From: Bacteroidetes bacterium UBA6161
Lineage (GTDB): Bacteria > Bacteroidota > Bacteroidia > NS11-12g > UBA955
Direction: 5' to 3'
Length of the DNA: 64,000 bases
NCBI GenBank assembly: GCA_002422315.1
Contig: DIUJ01000049.1
Location: 87,100-151,099 of the forward strand
Part shown: positions 34,620 to 42,275 of the stretch, in pieces
Layout: every line of letters begins with the position of its first letter
How positions within the stretch are numbered: the first letter of the stretch is position 1
Translations under genes and position numbers: made by a program
The notes under the pieces: model-generated
Seen by the model: only the letters and a program-made list of their open reading frames with translations
Database searches by the model: none
Told to the model about the DNA's origin: nothing

Positions 34620-36017
34620 ATGCAATACCATAAAATCCACGAAGAAAATATTTTAGACCTAAAAAGGATTGTAGGCGAAGAGAATGTGATATTTAGCACC
34701 CAAGATTTAAAACAATATGCCCGGGATTATACCGAAGATTTAGAATTTTTCCCTGATTTGGTTTTGTTTCCGAGCAATGCAAACCAAGTATCTGAGATTA
34801 TGGCCTATTGCAACCAACACAATATAGCCATAACTCCAAGAGGTGCAGGCACAGGCTTAAGTGGAGCTAGTTTAACTGTAAAAGGAGGCATTAGTTTGGC
34901 CATGCATAAGATGAATCAAATTTTAGAAATAGATACCAATAATTTTCAAGCAAGAATACAACCTGGGGTAGTAAACGGTGAACTAAGACAAAAAGTGGAA
35001 TCTTTAGGTTTGTTTTATCCACCCGACCCGGCTAGTTTGGGTTCTTGTTTTTTGGGAGGGAATGTAGCTCACTCTAGCGGTGGCCCCAGAGCCGTAAAGT
35101 ATGGAACAACAAAAGATTATATTTTAAATTTACAAATAGCCTTAACCAATGGAGAACTGATATGGACAGGTGCAAATACACTTAAAAATAGTACTGGTTT
35201 AAATCTTACCCAACTGATGGTAGGTAGCGAAGGAACCCTAGGGATAATTACAGAAATTGTTGTAAAATTAATAGCAAAACCCAAACATACTGTTCTGCTT
35301 TGGAGCAGTTTTGCCAATGCAGAAGATGCATGCCGTTTTGTACCAAACCTTTTGCTACAAGGTATTGTTCCCTCTGCATTAGAGTTTATGGAATTAAGTG
35401 CAGTACAAATTGCTATGCAAGCATGTGGATTATCGGTAAAAACAGATGGTGCAAAAGCTTTTGTATTAATAGAATTGGATGGGGAAGAATTAGAGCAGTT
35501 GTATGTTCAAAGTGAAAAAGTGTACGAAGTTTTAGAACAATCTGGGGTATTAGAAACAGAATTTGCAGATACTGCAGAGCAAAAAGAAAAACTATGGAAA
35601 ATAAGGAGATCCATGGGGGAGGCTGTAAAACATAAATCCATATACAAAGAAGAAGATACGGTGGTACCAAGGTATTATTTACCCGACCTTTACCTCAAAA
35701 TAAAAGAATTAGAAGCTGAATATGGTTTCGAAAGTGTTTGCTATGGCCATGCTGGCGATGGGAATTTACATGTAAATATTCTAAAAAACGACATGAGTCA
35801 AGAAAAATGGGATATAGAAATCCCAAAAGCTATTCGCAAATTATTTGAGAAATGTAAAGAATTGGGAGGAACAATCTCTGGAGAACATGGTATCGGTTTG
35901 GTACAAAAGCAATACTTAGATGTGGTCTTACAACCCATACATTTAGAGTTAATGAGAGGGATAAAAAAAGTATTTGACCCCAAGGGTATTTTAAACCCCG
36001 GAAAGTGGATAGAATAA
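34620..36017 (+). CDS. FAD-linked oxidase, glycolate/D-lactate dehydrogenase type (GlcD-like)
   Basis: A 465-residue flavoprotein of the VAO/PCMH fold: FAD-binding segment PRGAGTGLSGASL (about 74-86), GNVAHSSGGPRAVKYG, and the C-terminal FAD-linked oxidase domain with CYGHAGDGNLHVNIL and GTISGEHGIGLVQKQYL. It should oxidise a 2-hydroxy acid such as glycolate or D-lactate. No GlcE/GlcF partner is adjacent. It is divergent from the DPP4 gene, with only 51 bp between the start codons, so the two promoters are interleaved. Confidence 0.9.
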   Translation: MQYHKIHEENILDLKRIVGEENVIFSTQDLKQYARDYTEDLEFFPDLVLFPSNANQVSEIMAYCNQHNIAITPRGAGTGLSGASLTVKGGISLAMHKMNQILEIDTNNFQARIQPGVVNGELRQKVESLGLFYPPDPASLGSCFLGGNVAHSSGGPRAVKYGTTKDYILNLQIALTNGELIWTGANTLKNSTGLNLTQLMVGSEGTLGIITEIVVKLIAKPKHTVLLWSSFANAEDACRFVPNLLLQGIVPSALEFMELSAVQIAMQACGLSVKTDGAKAFVLIELDGEELEQLYVQSEKVYEVLEQSGVLETEFADTAEQKEKLWKIRRSMGEAVKHKSIYKEEDTVVPRYYLPDLYLKIKELEAEYGFESVCYGHAGDGNLHVNILKNDMSQEKWDIEIPKAIRKLFEKCKELGGTISGEHGIGLVQKQYLDVVLQPIHLELMRGIKKVFDPKGILNPGKWIE

Positions 36018-36129
36018 TTTTCAAATAGCCATCTTACCATTGTTTGGTTGTTAGTAACCAATAAATACCTATTAGTTGTTTATTTATTTGGGATATTAAA
36101 ACCTATGCAGACTATTCCTTTAAAATACG

Positions 36130-36137
36130 TAGTTTTG
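36130..36137 (+). promoter_or_regulatory. -7 element TAGTTTTG
   Basis: Exact TAnnTTTG 32 bp before the ATG of the deoxyhypusine-synthase-like gene. No -33 TTTG at the usual distance. Confidence 0.5.
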
Positions 36138-36169
36138 CAGTCGAATTTTTACATTAATCAATTTTTAGA

Positions 36170-37147
36170 ATGACAAACAAAGGACCAGTATCAAACTTTA
36201 TTGATCGCCACTACAGACACTTTAATGCAGCTGCTCTTAAAGATGCCGCAATAGGTTACGAAACCCACATAAACAAAGGAGGTAAAATGATGGTTACTCT
36301 AGCAGGTGCTATGAGTACAGCAGAATTAGGAGTATCTTTTGCAGAAATGATTCGCCAAGGTAAAGTGGATATTATCTCTTGTACAGGTGCAAACCTAGAG
36401 GAAGATTTAATGAACCTAGTAGCGCACTCTCACTACCAAAGAATTCCTCATTACCGCGACCTGACCCCACAAGAAGAGTGGGATTTGCTAGAAAAGGGAT
36501 TAAATAGGGTAACAGATACATGTATTCCAGAAGAAGAAGCTTTTCGTAGATTACAACAACATATACATGCCCTTTGGAAAGAGGCAGACGACAAAGGAGA
36601 AAGATATTTTCCGCATGAATACATGTACAAAATGATTCTTAGCGGTGTTTTAGAGCAATACTATGAAATAGACCCCAAAAACAGCTGGATGATTGCAGCC
36701 GCTGAAAAAAACATTCCTATTGTAGTAGGTGGTTGGGAAGACAGTACGATGGGCAATATTTTTGCATCTTATGTTATAAAAAATGAAATTAAAGCCAGTA
36801 CCATGAAAAGTGGTATAGAGTATATGGTAGAGCTTTCCAATTGGTATAGAGCAAATTCTAGCGGAGCTGGTGTAGGTTTTTTCCAAATAGGTGGCGGTAT
36901 AGCAGGAGATTTCCCTATATGTGTTGTACCAATGATGTACCAAGACCTAGAATGGCATGATGTGCCTTTTTGGGCTTATTTCTGTCAGATTTCTGATTCT
37001 ACAACCTCTTATGGTTCATACTCAGGTGCAGTACCCAATGAGAAAATTACTTGGGGCAAACTAGGAATAGATACTCCAAAGTTTATAGTAGAGTCTGATG
37101 CTACTATAGTAGCGCCTTTAATTTTTGCTTGGATATTAGGCTGGTAA
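36170..37147 (+). CDS. Deoxyhypusine synthase family protein
   Basis: A 325-residue protein matching deoxyhypusine synthase: MVTLAGAMSTAELG, ISCTGANLEEDL, a middle IPIVVGGWEDSTMGN and the C-terminal SGAVPNEKITWGKL, in which Lys297 corresponds to the eukaryotic catalytic lysine. Bacteria lack eIF5A, so this enzyme cannot be making hypusine in the classical sense; homologues in bacteria are thought to act on polyamines (for example homospermidine formation). Cytoplasmic, NAD-dependent by family. It is followed by a strong terminator, so it is monocistronic. The substrate is not evident from the neighbours. Confidence 0.9.
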   Translation: MTNKGPVSNFIDRHYRHFNAAALKDAAIGYETHINKGGKMMVTLAGAMSTAELGVSFAEMIRQGKVDIISCTGANLEEDLMNLVAHSHYQRIPHYRDLTPQEEWDLLEKGLNRVTDTCIPEEEAFRRLQQHIHALWKEADDKGERYFPHEYMYKMILSGVLEQYYEIDPKNSWMIAAAEKNIPIVVGGWEDSTMGNIFASYVIKNEIKASTMKSGIEYMVELSNWYRANSSGAGVGFFQIGGGIAGDFPICVVPMMYQDLEWHDVPFWAYFCQISDSTTSYGSYSGAVPNEKITWGKLGIDTPKFIVESDATIVAPLIFAWILGW

Positions 37148-37202
37148 GCCTTTAATTTTTTGCTTAACAAAGCAAAATCTAATTTTATTGTACACCCTTT
37201 AC

Positions 37203-37249
37203 AAAGCCCTGGCAATAGTATTTTACTTTGCCAAGGCTTATTTTTTTTC
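37203..37249 (+). terminator. Rho-independent terminator after the deoxyhypusine-synthase-like gene
   Basis: AAAGCCCTGGCAA pairs with TTGCCAAGGCTT (one mismatch) across an 11-12 base loop and is followed by a run of eight or more T. It lies before the SulP start, which argues against starting SulP at the in-frame ATG 37160. Confidence 0.85.
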
Positions 37250-37270
37250 TATTGTTTAGAAAAACCCAAA

Positions 37271-38794
37271 ATGAAAAAATACTTAAATCTATTTGATACT
37301 ACCCAAAAAGTAAATTACAAAACAGAAATCTTGTCTGGCTTAACAGTAGCTCTTGCCTTGGTTCCTGAAGCAGTAGCCTTTGCGCTTATGGCAGGTTTGT
37401 CTCCGCTTACAGGATTGTATGCCGCTTTTATGATGGGTTTTGTAACCTCTATACTAGGCGGTAGGCCGGGTATGATAAGCGGTGCAACAGGAGCAGTAGC
37501 TATTGTAATTGTAACCTTAGCAAAAAGTCATGGAGTAGAATATATTTTTGCAACTGTTATTTTAGCTGGAATAATACAAATGGCCGCAGGTTTTTTAAAA
37601 CTCGGAAAACTTATTCGCTTGGTACCTCATCCTGTTATCTTCGGTTTTGTCAATGGCTTAGCCATTATTATATTTATGTCGCAATTAGACCAATTTAAGG
37701 ATATATCTGGCAATTGGCTTACAGGCTCTAGTCTTTATATTTTGTTGGGTTTGGTATTGCTTACTATGCTTATTATATGGGGATTGCCTAGGCTTACCAA
37801 AGCTATACCCGCTTCGCTCACTGCTATTTTAGTGGTTTTTGGCATAGTTTTTTGGACTGGTATAGATACCAAAACAGTAGGAGATATAGCTTCAATAAAA
37901 GGAGAATTTCCTCCTTTTCATATTCCCTCCATACCCTTTACATTGGAAACTCTAATGTTGATTTTGCCTTATGCAGCTATTGTTGCAGGAGTAGGGCTTA
38001 TAGAAAGTTTGCTTACACTAAATATAGTAGATGAAATAACAGAAACCCGAGGAAGAGGAAATAAAGAAGCCGTAGCTCAAGGTATTGCCAATGTTTTTTC
38101 TGGATTTTTCTCTGGAATGGGAGGCTGTGCTATGATAGGCCAAAGTTTAATCAATGTGTCGAATGGTGCAAGGGCTAGGCTTTCGGGTATAGTAGCTTCT
38201 GTTATGCTTTTGGTTTTTGTAATGTATGGTTCTGCCCTTATAGAAAAAGTACCAATGGCAGCACTTACCGGGCTTATGGTTATGGTTGCAATAGGTACAT
38301 TTGAGTGGGCTAGTCTAAAAACCTTTACAAAGTTTCCCAAATCCGATGTTTTTGTAATGGTATTGGTTACTTTGGTTACCGTTTTTTTACACAATTTGGC
38401 TTTGGCAGTTCTTATTGGAGTAATCATTGCTGCATTGGTTTTTGCATGGGACAACGCCAAAAGAGTTCGAGCAAGAAAAAGATTTGATGAAAAGGGAATA
38501 AAATATTATGAAATATATGGCCCATTGTTTTTTGGTTCTGTAACTGCATTTAATGAAAAATTTGATATATTAAATGACCCTCAAGAAGTTATTATAGATT
38601 TTGCAGAAAGCAGGGTAGTGGATATGTCGGCCATAGAGGCGCTAAACAAAATTACAGAACGATACCACAAAGTTGGCAAAAAGGTTCAATTAAAACACCT
38701 TAGTCCCGATTGCAGGCAACTAATCAAAAATGCAGAAGAAATTATAGTAGTAAATATTTTGGAAGACCCTAGCTATAAAGTTGTAATGGACTAA
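37271..38794 (+). CDS. SulP family anion transporter with STAS domain
   Basis: I start at ATG 37271 (507 residues); the upstream extension to 37160 would run through a terminator hairpin and carries no family sequence. The SulP core starts with EILSGLTVALALVPEAVAFALMAGL, has the GRPGMISGATGA block and about ten to twelve helices, and ends in a STAS domain (about 415-507; IDFAESRVVDMSAIEAL). These proteins carry sulfate, bicarbonate or other anions. No carbonic anhydrase or sulfate-assimilation genes are adjacent, so the substrate is open. Confidence 0.92.
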   Translation: MKKYLNLFDTTQKVNYKTEILSGLTVALALVPEAVAFALMAGLSPLTGLYAAFMMGFVTSILGGRPGMISGATGAVAIVIVTLAKSHGVEYIFATVILAGIIQMAAGFLKLGKLIRLVPHPVIFGFVNGLAIIIFMSQLDQFKDISGNWLTGSSLYILLGLVLLTMLIIWGLPRLTKAIPASLTAILVVFGIVFWTGIDTKTVGDIASIKGEFPPFHIPSIPFTLETLMLILPYAAIVAGVGLIESLLTLNIVDEITETRGRGNKEAVAQGIANVFSGFFSGMGGCAMIGQSLINVSNGARARLSGIVASVMLLVFVMYGSALIEKVPMAALTGLMVMVAIGTFEWASLKTFTKFPKSDVFVMVLVTLVTVFLHNLALAVLIGVIIAALVFAWDNAKRVRARKRFDEKGIKYYEIYGPLFFGSVTAFNEKFDILNDPQEVIIDFAESRVVDMSAIEALNKITERYHKVGKKVQLKHLSPDCRQLIKNAEEIIVVNILEDPSYKVVMD

Positions 38795-38799
38795 AGAAG

Positions 38800-39480
38800 T
38801 TATTTTTTTCCCAACTCTACTATCGCATATTCTCTGGTATATGTATTTCCATCTCTTTGGGTAATGCTATCTTGCAGAACTTTGAAATGTTTAATTTTGA
38901 ATTGACTTTGTGCCACCAAATTCTCCAAATCGGTTTGGCTATAAAGCGTAAAACCATATTCGGTAAAAGGCATTTTTTCTAAATATTCTTTTAACCCAAA
39001 ACACAATAAAAGCTTGCCATTTGGTTTTAAAACTCTAGCCAATTCATCTAAAAATTCTTTGGGTTTTTTCCAGAAGTAAATGGTGTTTATTGTAAATATG
39101 CTATCAAAAAAATTGTTGTCACAGGGAATAGTTTCCCCGTTGTAATGCCTAAACAAAGCTTTTGAAATATAACTGTACTGTTCCAAGTTTTTTTGTGCTT
39201 CCTGCACCATAGTTTCAGAAATATCTAGGCCTACATAGTGTATGTGTTTTTTGTTTAGTAACATGCTTGCCACATGTTTTCCATTTCCAGGGCCAATTTC
39301 TAAAATATATTGTTCTGATTCTGGGTTAAGTTCAACAAGGGTATTTTCAAACAAACTCTTATTGCTTGTATTCATGTCCAAACCAATTTGAATGCCTTCT
39401 GCACCGCTAGGCTTTGCCAATTGCTTTGCCAATTGCATGTAAAAATCGCTTTCATTTGGGTCTTTTTGTATAGGTTTCAT
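38800..39480 (-). CDS. Class I SAM-dependent methyltransferase
   Basis: A 226-residue cytoplasmic protein with motif I EIGPGNGKH (61-69), motif II-like YVGLDIS and a later LARVLKPNGKLLLCFG (post-motif strand), the typical layout of small-molecule methyltransferases of the UbiE/COQ5 type. The target is unknown. It is the last gene of a three-gene minus-strand group (DUF1801, DUF2200, this) and ends 5 bp from the convergent SulP gene. Confidence 0.85.
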   Translation of the reverse strand: MKPIQKDPNESDFYMQLAKQLAKPSGAEGIQIGLDMNTSNKSLFENTLVELNPESEQYILEIGPGNGKHVASMLLNKKHIHYVGLDISETMVQEAQKNLEQYSYISKALFRHYNGETIPCDNNFFDSIFTINTIYFWKKPKEFLDELARVLKPNGKLLLCFGLKEYLEKMPFTEYGFTLYSQTDLENLVAQSQFKIKHFKVLQDSITQRDGNTYTREYAIVELGKK

Positions 39481-39496
39481 AAAGCCATGTATGATG

Positions 39497-39868
39497 TTAA
39501 GCAGTGTGATTTCTTAAAATTTTCTCCATTTTTTTGCCTTTTGCCAATTCATCTACAAGTTTATCTAAGTACCTCACTTTTTGGGTTAGGGGGTTATCTA
39601 TTTCCTCTATTCTGTAGCCACAAATTACCCCTTTTATAAGTTCGCTTTTTGGGTTAAGTGTTGCCAAAGCAAAGAAAGTTTCAAAGCTAACATTTCTTTC
39701 TATAAGTTCTTGAATTTTAGGATTCTCAAAACCAGTAAGCCATTCAATCACAATGTGTAATTCTTCTACCGTTCTACCTTTTCTTAGCACCTTGTTAAGA
39801 TAGTGTGGGTACACAGAAGCAAAAGTCATTTTTGCTATTCTATCGTTGTGTTCGGTAGTTGGTTTCAT
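39497..39868 (-). CDS. DUF2200 family protein
   Basis: A 123-residue cytoplasmic protein that I recognise as DUF2200 from RIAKMTFASVYPHYLNKV, GRTVEELHIVIEWLTGF and VICGYRIEEIDNPLTQKVRYLDKL. The function is not established. It begins 1 bp after the DUF1801 stop, so both are translated from one transcript. Confidence 0.88.
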   Translation of the reverse strand: MKPTTEHNDRIAKMTFASVYPHYLNKVLRKGRTVEELHIVIEWLTGFENPKIQELIERNVSFETFFALATLNPKSELIKGVICGYRIEEIDNPLTQKVRYLDKLVDELAKGKKMEKILRNHTA

Positions 39869-39869
39869 T

Positions 39870-40262
39870 TTATTTTAGTCTTTCGAGTAGCCCTTTACGT
39901 TTTACTAGATTTTTATAATCCCATTGAATATCGCGAGATTTTCTTAGCCATTGAGTCAATGCAGGAATATTGATTTCAGAAAGCAAAGTATAAAAAATAG
40001 AAGCATCTTTAAATTTTCCTCCAGTTACAGTCAAGTCATATTCCCCAAAATCTGCACCGCTCCAAAACATAAGTCTGATTCCTTTTTTTTGTTTGCTGTA
40101 GCCAACAATTGGGTTTCCCTCCATAAACCAAACTGGATGTGCGTGCCATATTTTGCTTTCGGCTTCAGGCAGTTCTTTGTTTATTGTTGTAGCCAGTAAA
40201 TCACAAATTTCTTTGTCTGATTCGGAAAGTTTTAAATTAAAGTTTTTTATGTTTGGATTCAT
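39870..40262 (-). CDS. DUF1801 domain protein (YdhG/YjhX-like)
   Basis: A 130-residue protein with the DUF1801 core: ATTINKELPEAESKIWHAHPVWFMEGNPIVGYSKQKKGIRLMFWSG. The family has a Bet v1-like or YdhG-like fold and unknown function. First gene of the small minus-strand operon. Confidence 0.8.
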   Translation of the reverse strand: MNPNIKNFNLKLSESDKEICDLLATTINKELPEAESKIWHAHPVWFMEGNPIVGYSKQKKGIRLMFWSGADFGEYDLTVTGGKFKDASIFYTLLSEINIPALTQWLRKSRDIQWDYKNLVKRKGLLERLK

Positions 40263-40560
40263 GGGGTATGTAAGGGTGGGGGGTTACAGGAAAAAATACT
40301 TATACTTCAAAAATAATAAAAACAAGGAATAGTCAAAAGGTTATCAGAAAGTTTTCTTGCTTAAGTTTAATTCTGATTTTTTATCCTTCATTAAGTCATT
40401 AAAAATATAAAGTGACGTTTGTTTAAGTTGTTAATTATTTATCAGATATAAGTATTGTTGTTTTTAAAAATATATTTATTTGGTAATGAATATGTTGATT
40501 ATTATTTGTAATTAAAAAAACACTTATTGTGTGTATTAGGTTGATTATGATCTAATTATG

Positions 40561-40592
40561 TTTGTTTTATTCAGATATTGATCTCATTTTTG
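40561..40592 (+). promoter_or_regulatory. Putative promoter of the Dam-like methyltransferase, containing a GATC
   Basis: TTTG (40561-40564), a 20-bp spacer and CATTTTTG (40585-40592, one mismatch to TAnnTTTG) stand 17 bp before the ATG. A GATC (40580-40583) lies in the spacer next to the -7 element and another is at 40549-40552. The remainder of the 40263-40609 gap is AT-rich and shows no gene. Confidence 0.5.
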
Positions 40593-40609
40593 CAATAAAT
40601 TGAGCGTAC

Positions 40610-41089
40610 ATGAATGTAAATTTTGAAAGAGCAAAAAACACAACTGTGGAATGGTTAACACCTCCTGAACTAGTAAAAAGTTTAGGAGATTTTGATTTAG
40701 ATCCATGTACTCCAATAAATCCGCCTTTTATTCATGCAAAAGTCAACTACAATAAAAATGATAACGGATTAAACAAAGATTGGTTTGGTAGAGTATTTTT
40801 GAATCCACCTTATGGAAAAGGAATGGAAATTTGGCTTGAAAAACTCAAAAAGCATGGTAATGGTATAGCTTTAATATTTGCAAGAACGGAAACAAAATGT
40901 TTTTTTGCACATATTTGGGATGATGCAGATGCAGTTCTATTTGTAAAAGGTAGAATAAAATTTTATAATTTAAAAGGAGAGCAGGCTGGAAGTCCTGGTG
41001 CCCCAAGTATTTTTATTGCTTACGGTATTAATAACGCTAAATCTCTTGAAGAATCAAAAATAGAAGGGAAATTTATTTGGTTAAAATAA
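40610..41089 (+). CDS. Dam-like DNA N6-adenine methyltransferase (phage type, small)
   Basis: A 159-residue protein resembling phage DNA N-6-adenine methyltransferases: EWLTPPELVKSL, DLDPCTP (about 29-35, SAM site) and the catalytic NPPY (65-68) in VFLNPPYGKGMEIWL; GSPGAPSIFIAYG comes near the end. Small size and single domain suggest a phage or mobile origin. Its recognition sequence is unknown; related phage enzymes often methylate GATC or are non-specific. It converges on the DpnD/DpnI-like pair and overlaps it by 9 bp. If it made GmATC the neighbouring DpnI would cut the chromosome, so it must have another specificity, be silent, or be conditionally toxic. Confidence 0.82.
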   Translation: MNVNFERAKNTTVEWLTPPELVKSLGDFDLDPCTPINPPFIHAKVNYNKNDNGLNKDWFGRVFLNPPYGKGMEIWLEKLKKHGNGIALIFARTETKCFFAHIWDDADAVLFVKGRIKFYNLKGEQAGSPGAPSIFIAYGINNAKSLEESKIEGKFIWLK

Positions 41090-41284
41090 TTGAATTACTT
41101 CAAACTCTGCAACATTAAATTGAGCATCAATTATCCAATTATTTTCTTTTAATAACTTTACAATAGCATCATTTTCATCTATTGCATTATCAACAATACC
41201 AAGTACTTGTAAATTATTCACTTCTACTTCGGTATTAGGAGCAATTGTTGTTCCTTCCGGAGTTAATACTATATATTTTTTCAT
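41081..41284 (-). CDS. Small DpnD-like protein following dpnI
   Basis: I start at ATG 41282-41284 (67 residues), one base after the dpnI stop; a longer frame would overlap dpnI by 32 bp. The product is acidic (MKKYIVLTPEGTT..., ending NVAEFEVIQLF). Its size, the order dpnI then small gene, and the late ...NNWI....F.V.EFEVI pattern recall DpnD of the pneumococcal DpnI cassette, whose function is unknown. I make this link by context and general pattern, not by strong identity. It overlaps the convergent methyltransferase by 9 bp. Confidence 0.6.
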   Translation of the reverse strand: MKKYIVLTPEGTTIAPNTEVEVNNLQVLGIVDNAIDENDAIVKLLKENNWIIDAQFNVAEFEVIQLF

Positions 41285-41285
41285 G

Positions 41286-42050
41286 TTATGTTTTCTTATA
41301 ATTTCCACGACCAACAAATTCTATGATTCCTTTGTCTCTCAAAACTTGAAGTTGTTGTCTAATTTTGTCTTTAATGAAATTGTTATTGGGATACTTCAAT
41401 TTTAATTTATTCTCAAATTGGTAAACCTCATCTAAAGTGAAATATTGTTTTTTAATTGAATCAACGCAAAGCATTACATCTAAAATCCAACCTCTTGAAT
41501 TGCTTGATTTTTCTCTTAAAAATAATGTTTGGTTGAATGAATTTTCAACAGCTTTTTTATCTATAATCTTAGCGTCTTTCACAAGAAACACTTTGCCTGC
41601 TTCTGCAACATTTGAAATATCAATATTACACCCTATCCACCCTGCACGTTTTGCAGTTGAAGAAAGTGGCTTTCGTTTCACTATGATATCAGGCGTAAAG
41701 AACTGTTTTGGAATAATTAAGAAATTTTCAACTGTCCAATTCTTAGAATATGTTAGAAAGAAAAAGTTTGGGTTCTGATTTGAGCTTATTCGTTCAATCA
41801 TTGTAGAATAAGCACCGTCAGTAATTGTATTTGTGAGTTGCCCTCCCTTACTTTTTAGTTCAAATTCTTCTGAGCACTTATTGCAAAAAAAATCAGCTAC
41901 TGGTCTATTGTTTTCAAATTCATTTAATGGAACCTCTCCACAACAAGGACAATACGAATTGTTAAGAACCCAATTTTCAGTTAAAACTCTTGCAATTTGA
42001 GAGTTACTTTTGTAACCATCCACAAGTTTAGTATTGAAACACAAATTCAT
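41286..42050 (-). CDS. dpnI: DpnI-type restriction endonuclease (cuts N6-methylated GATC)
   Basis: A 254-residue close homologue of DpnI. The start MNLCFNTKLVDGYKSNSQIA parallels DpnI's own start. A four-cysteine zinc site is complete (Cys34-x2-Cys37, Cys56-x2-Cys59), and the PD-(D/E)xK catalytic residues sit at the DpnI positions: Asp53 (VADFF), Glu64 and Lys66 (EFELKSK). The C-terminal winged helix (about 180-254; KDKIRQQLQVLRDKGIIEFVGRG) is the second methyl-DNA reader. DpnI cleaves GATC only when the adenine is methylated, protecting a Dam-negative host from methylated phage DNA. A Dam methylase remnant lies directly upstream. Confidence 0.95.
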   Translation of the reverse strand: MNLCFNTKLVDGYKSNSQIARVLTENWVLNNSYCPCCGEVPLNEFENNRPVADFFCNKCSEEFELKSKGGQLTNTITDGAYSTMIERISSNQNPNFFFLTYSKNWTVENFLIIPKQFFTPDIIVKRKPLSSTAKRAGWIGCNIDISNVAEAGKVFLVKDAKIIDKKAVENSFNQTLFLREKSSNSRGWILDVMLCVDSIKKQYFTLDEVYQFENKLKLKYPNNNFIKDKIRQQLQVLRDKGIIEFVGRGNYKKT

Positions 42051-42086
42051 TTTTTTTATTGGTTATTTATTTGGCATAGCATTTCT

Positions 42087-42182
42087 TTAAAAACAGTGAT
42101 AGTGAAATGAAATATTACAATGGTATTTATGTCCTTTCTCACCTGCCCATTTCAAAAACGGTTTTGCTATTTTTTCTGCCAT
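42087..42182 (-). pseudogene. Remnant of a Dam-type (D12 class) GATC adenine methylase, N-terminus only
   Basis: From an ATG at 42180-42182 reading leftwards: MAEKIAKPFLKWAGEKGHKY, then 11 more codons and a stop at 42087. KPFLKWAGxKG is the start signature (SAM motif I, usually KWAGGKG) of D12-class Dam methylases such as DpnM and EcoDam. After the motif the similarity ends abruptly, so the rest of the gene appears deleted. It is on the same strand as dpnI and 36 bp upstream, so dpnI may use the old methylase promoter. The motif is short, but chance occurrence beside dpnI is unlikely. Confidence 0.62.
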
Positions 42183-42275
42183 CCTACTTTTGTTTATTTT
42201 TTAGAGTAAGCAAATGTATGTTTAAAGTTTACAAATTTGAGTTCCTTTGTTTTCTAAATTATTAACAACCTATTA

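Noticed and set aside
37160..37270. 37-codon N-terminal extension of the SulP transporter
   Set aside because: It passes through a rho-independent terminator and has no family sequence; the ATG at 37271 fits the family start.
42185..42192. Exact TACTTTTG promoter motif on the plus strand beside the Dam remnant
   Set aside because: No plus-strand gene follows within several kilobases; likely chance.
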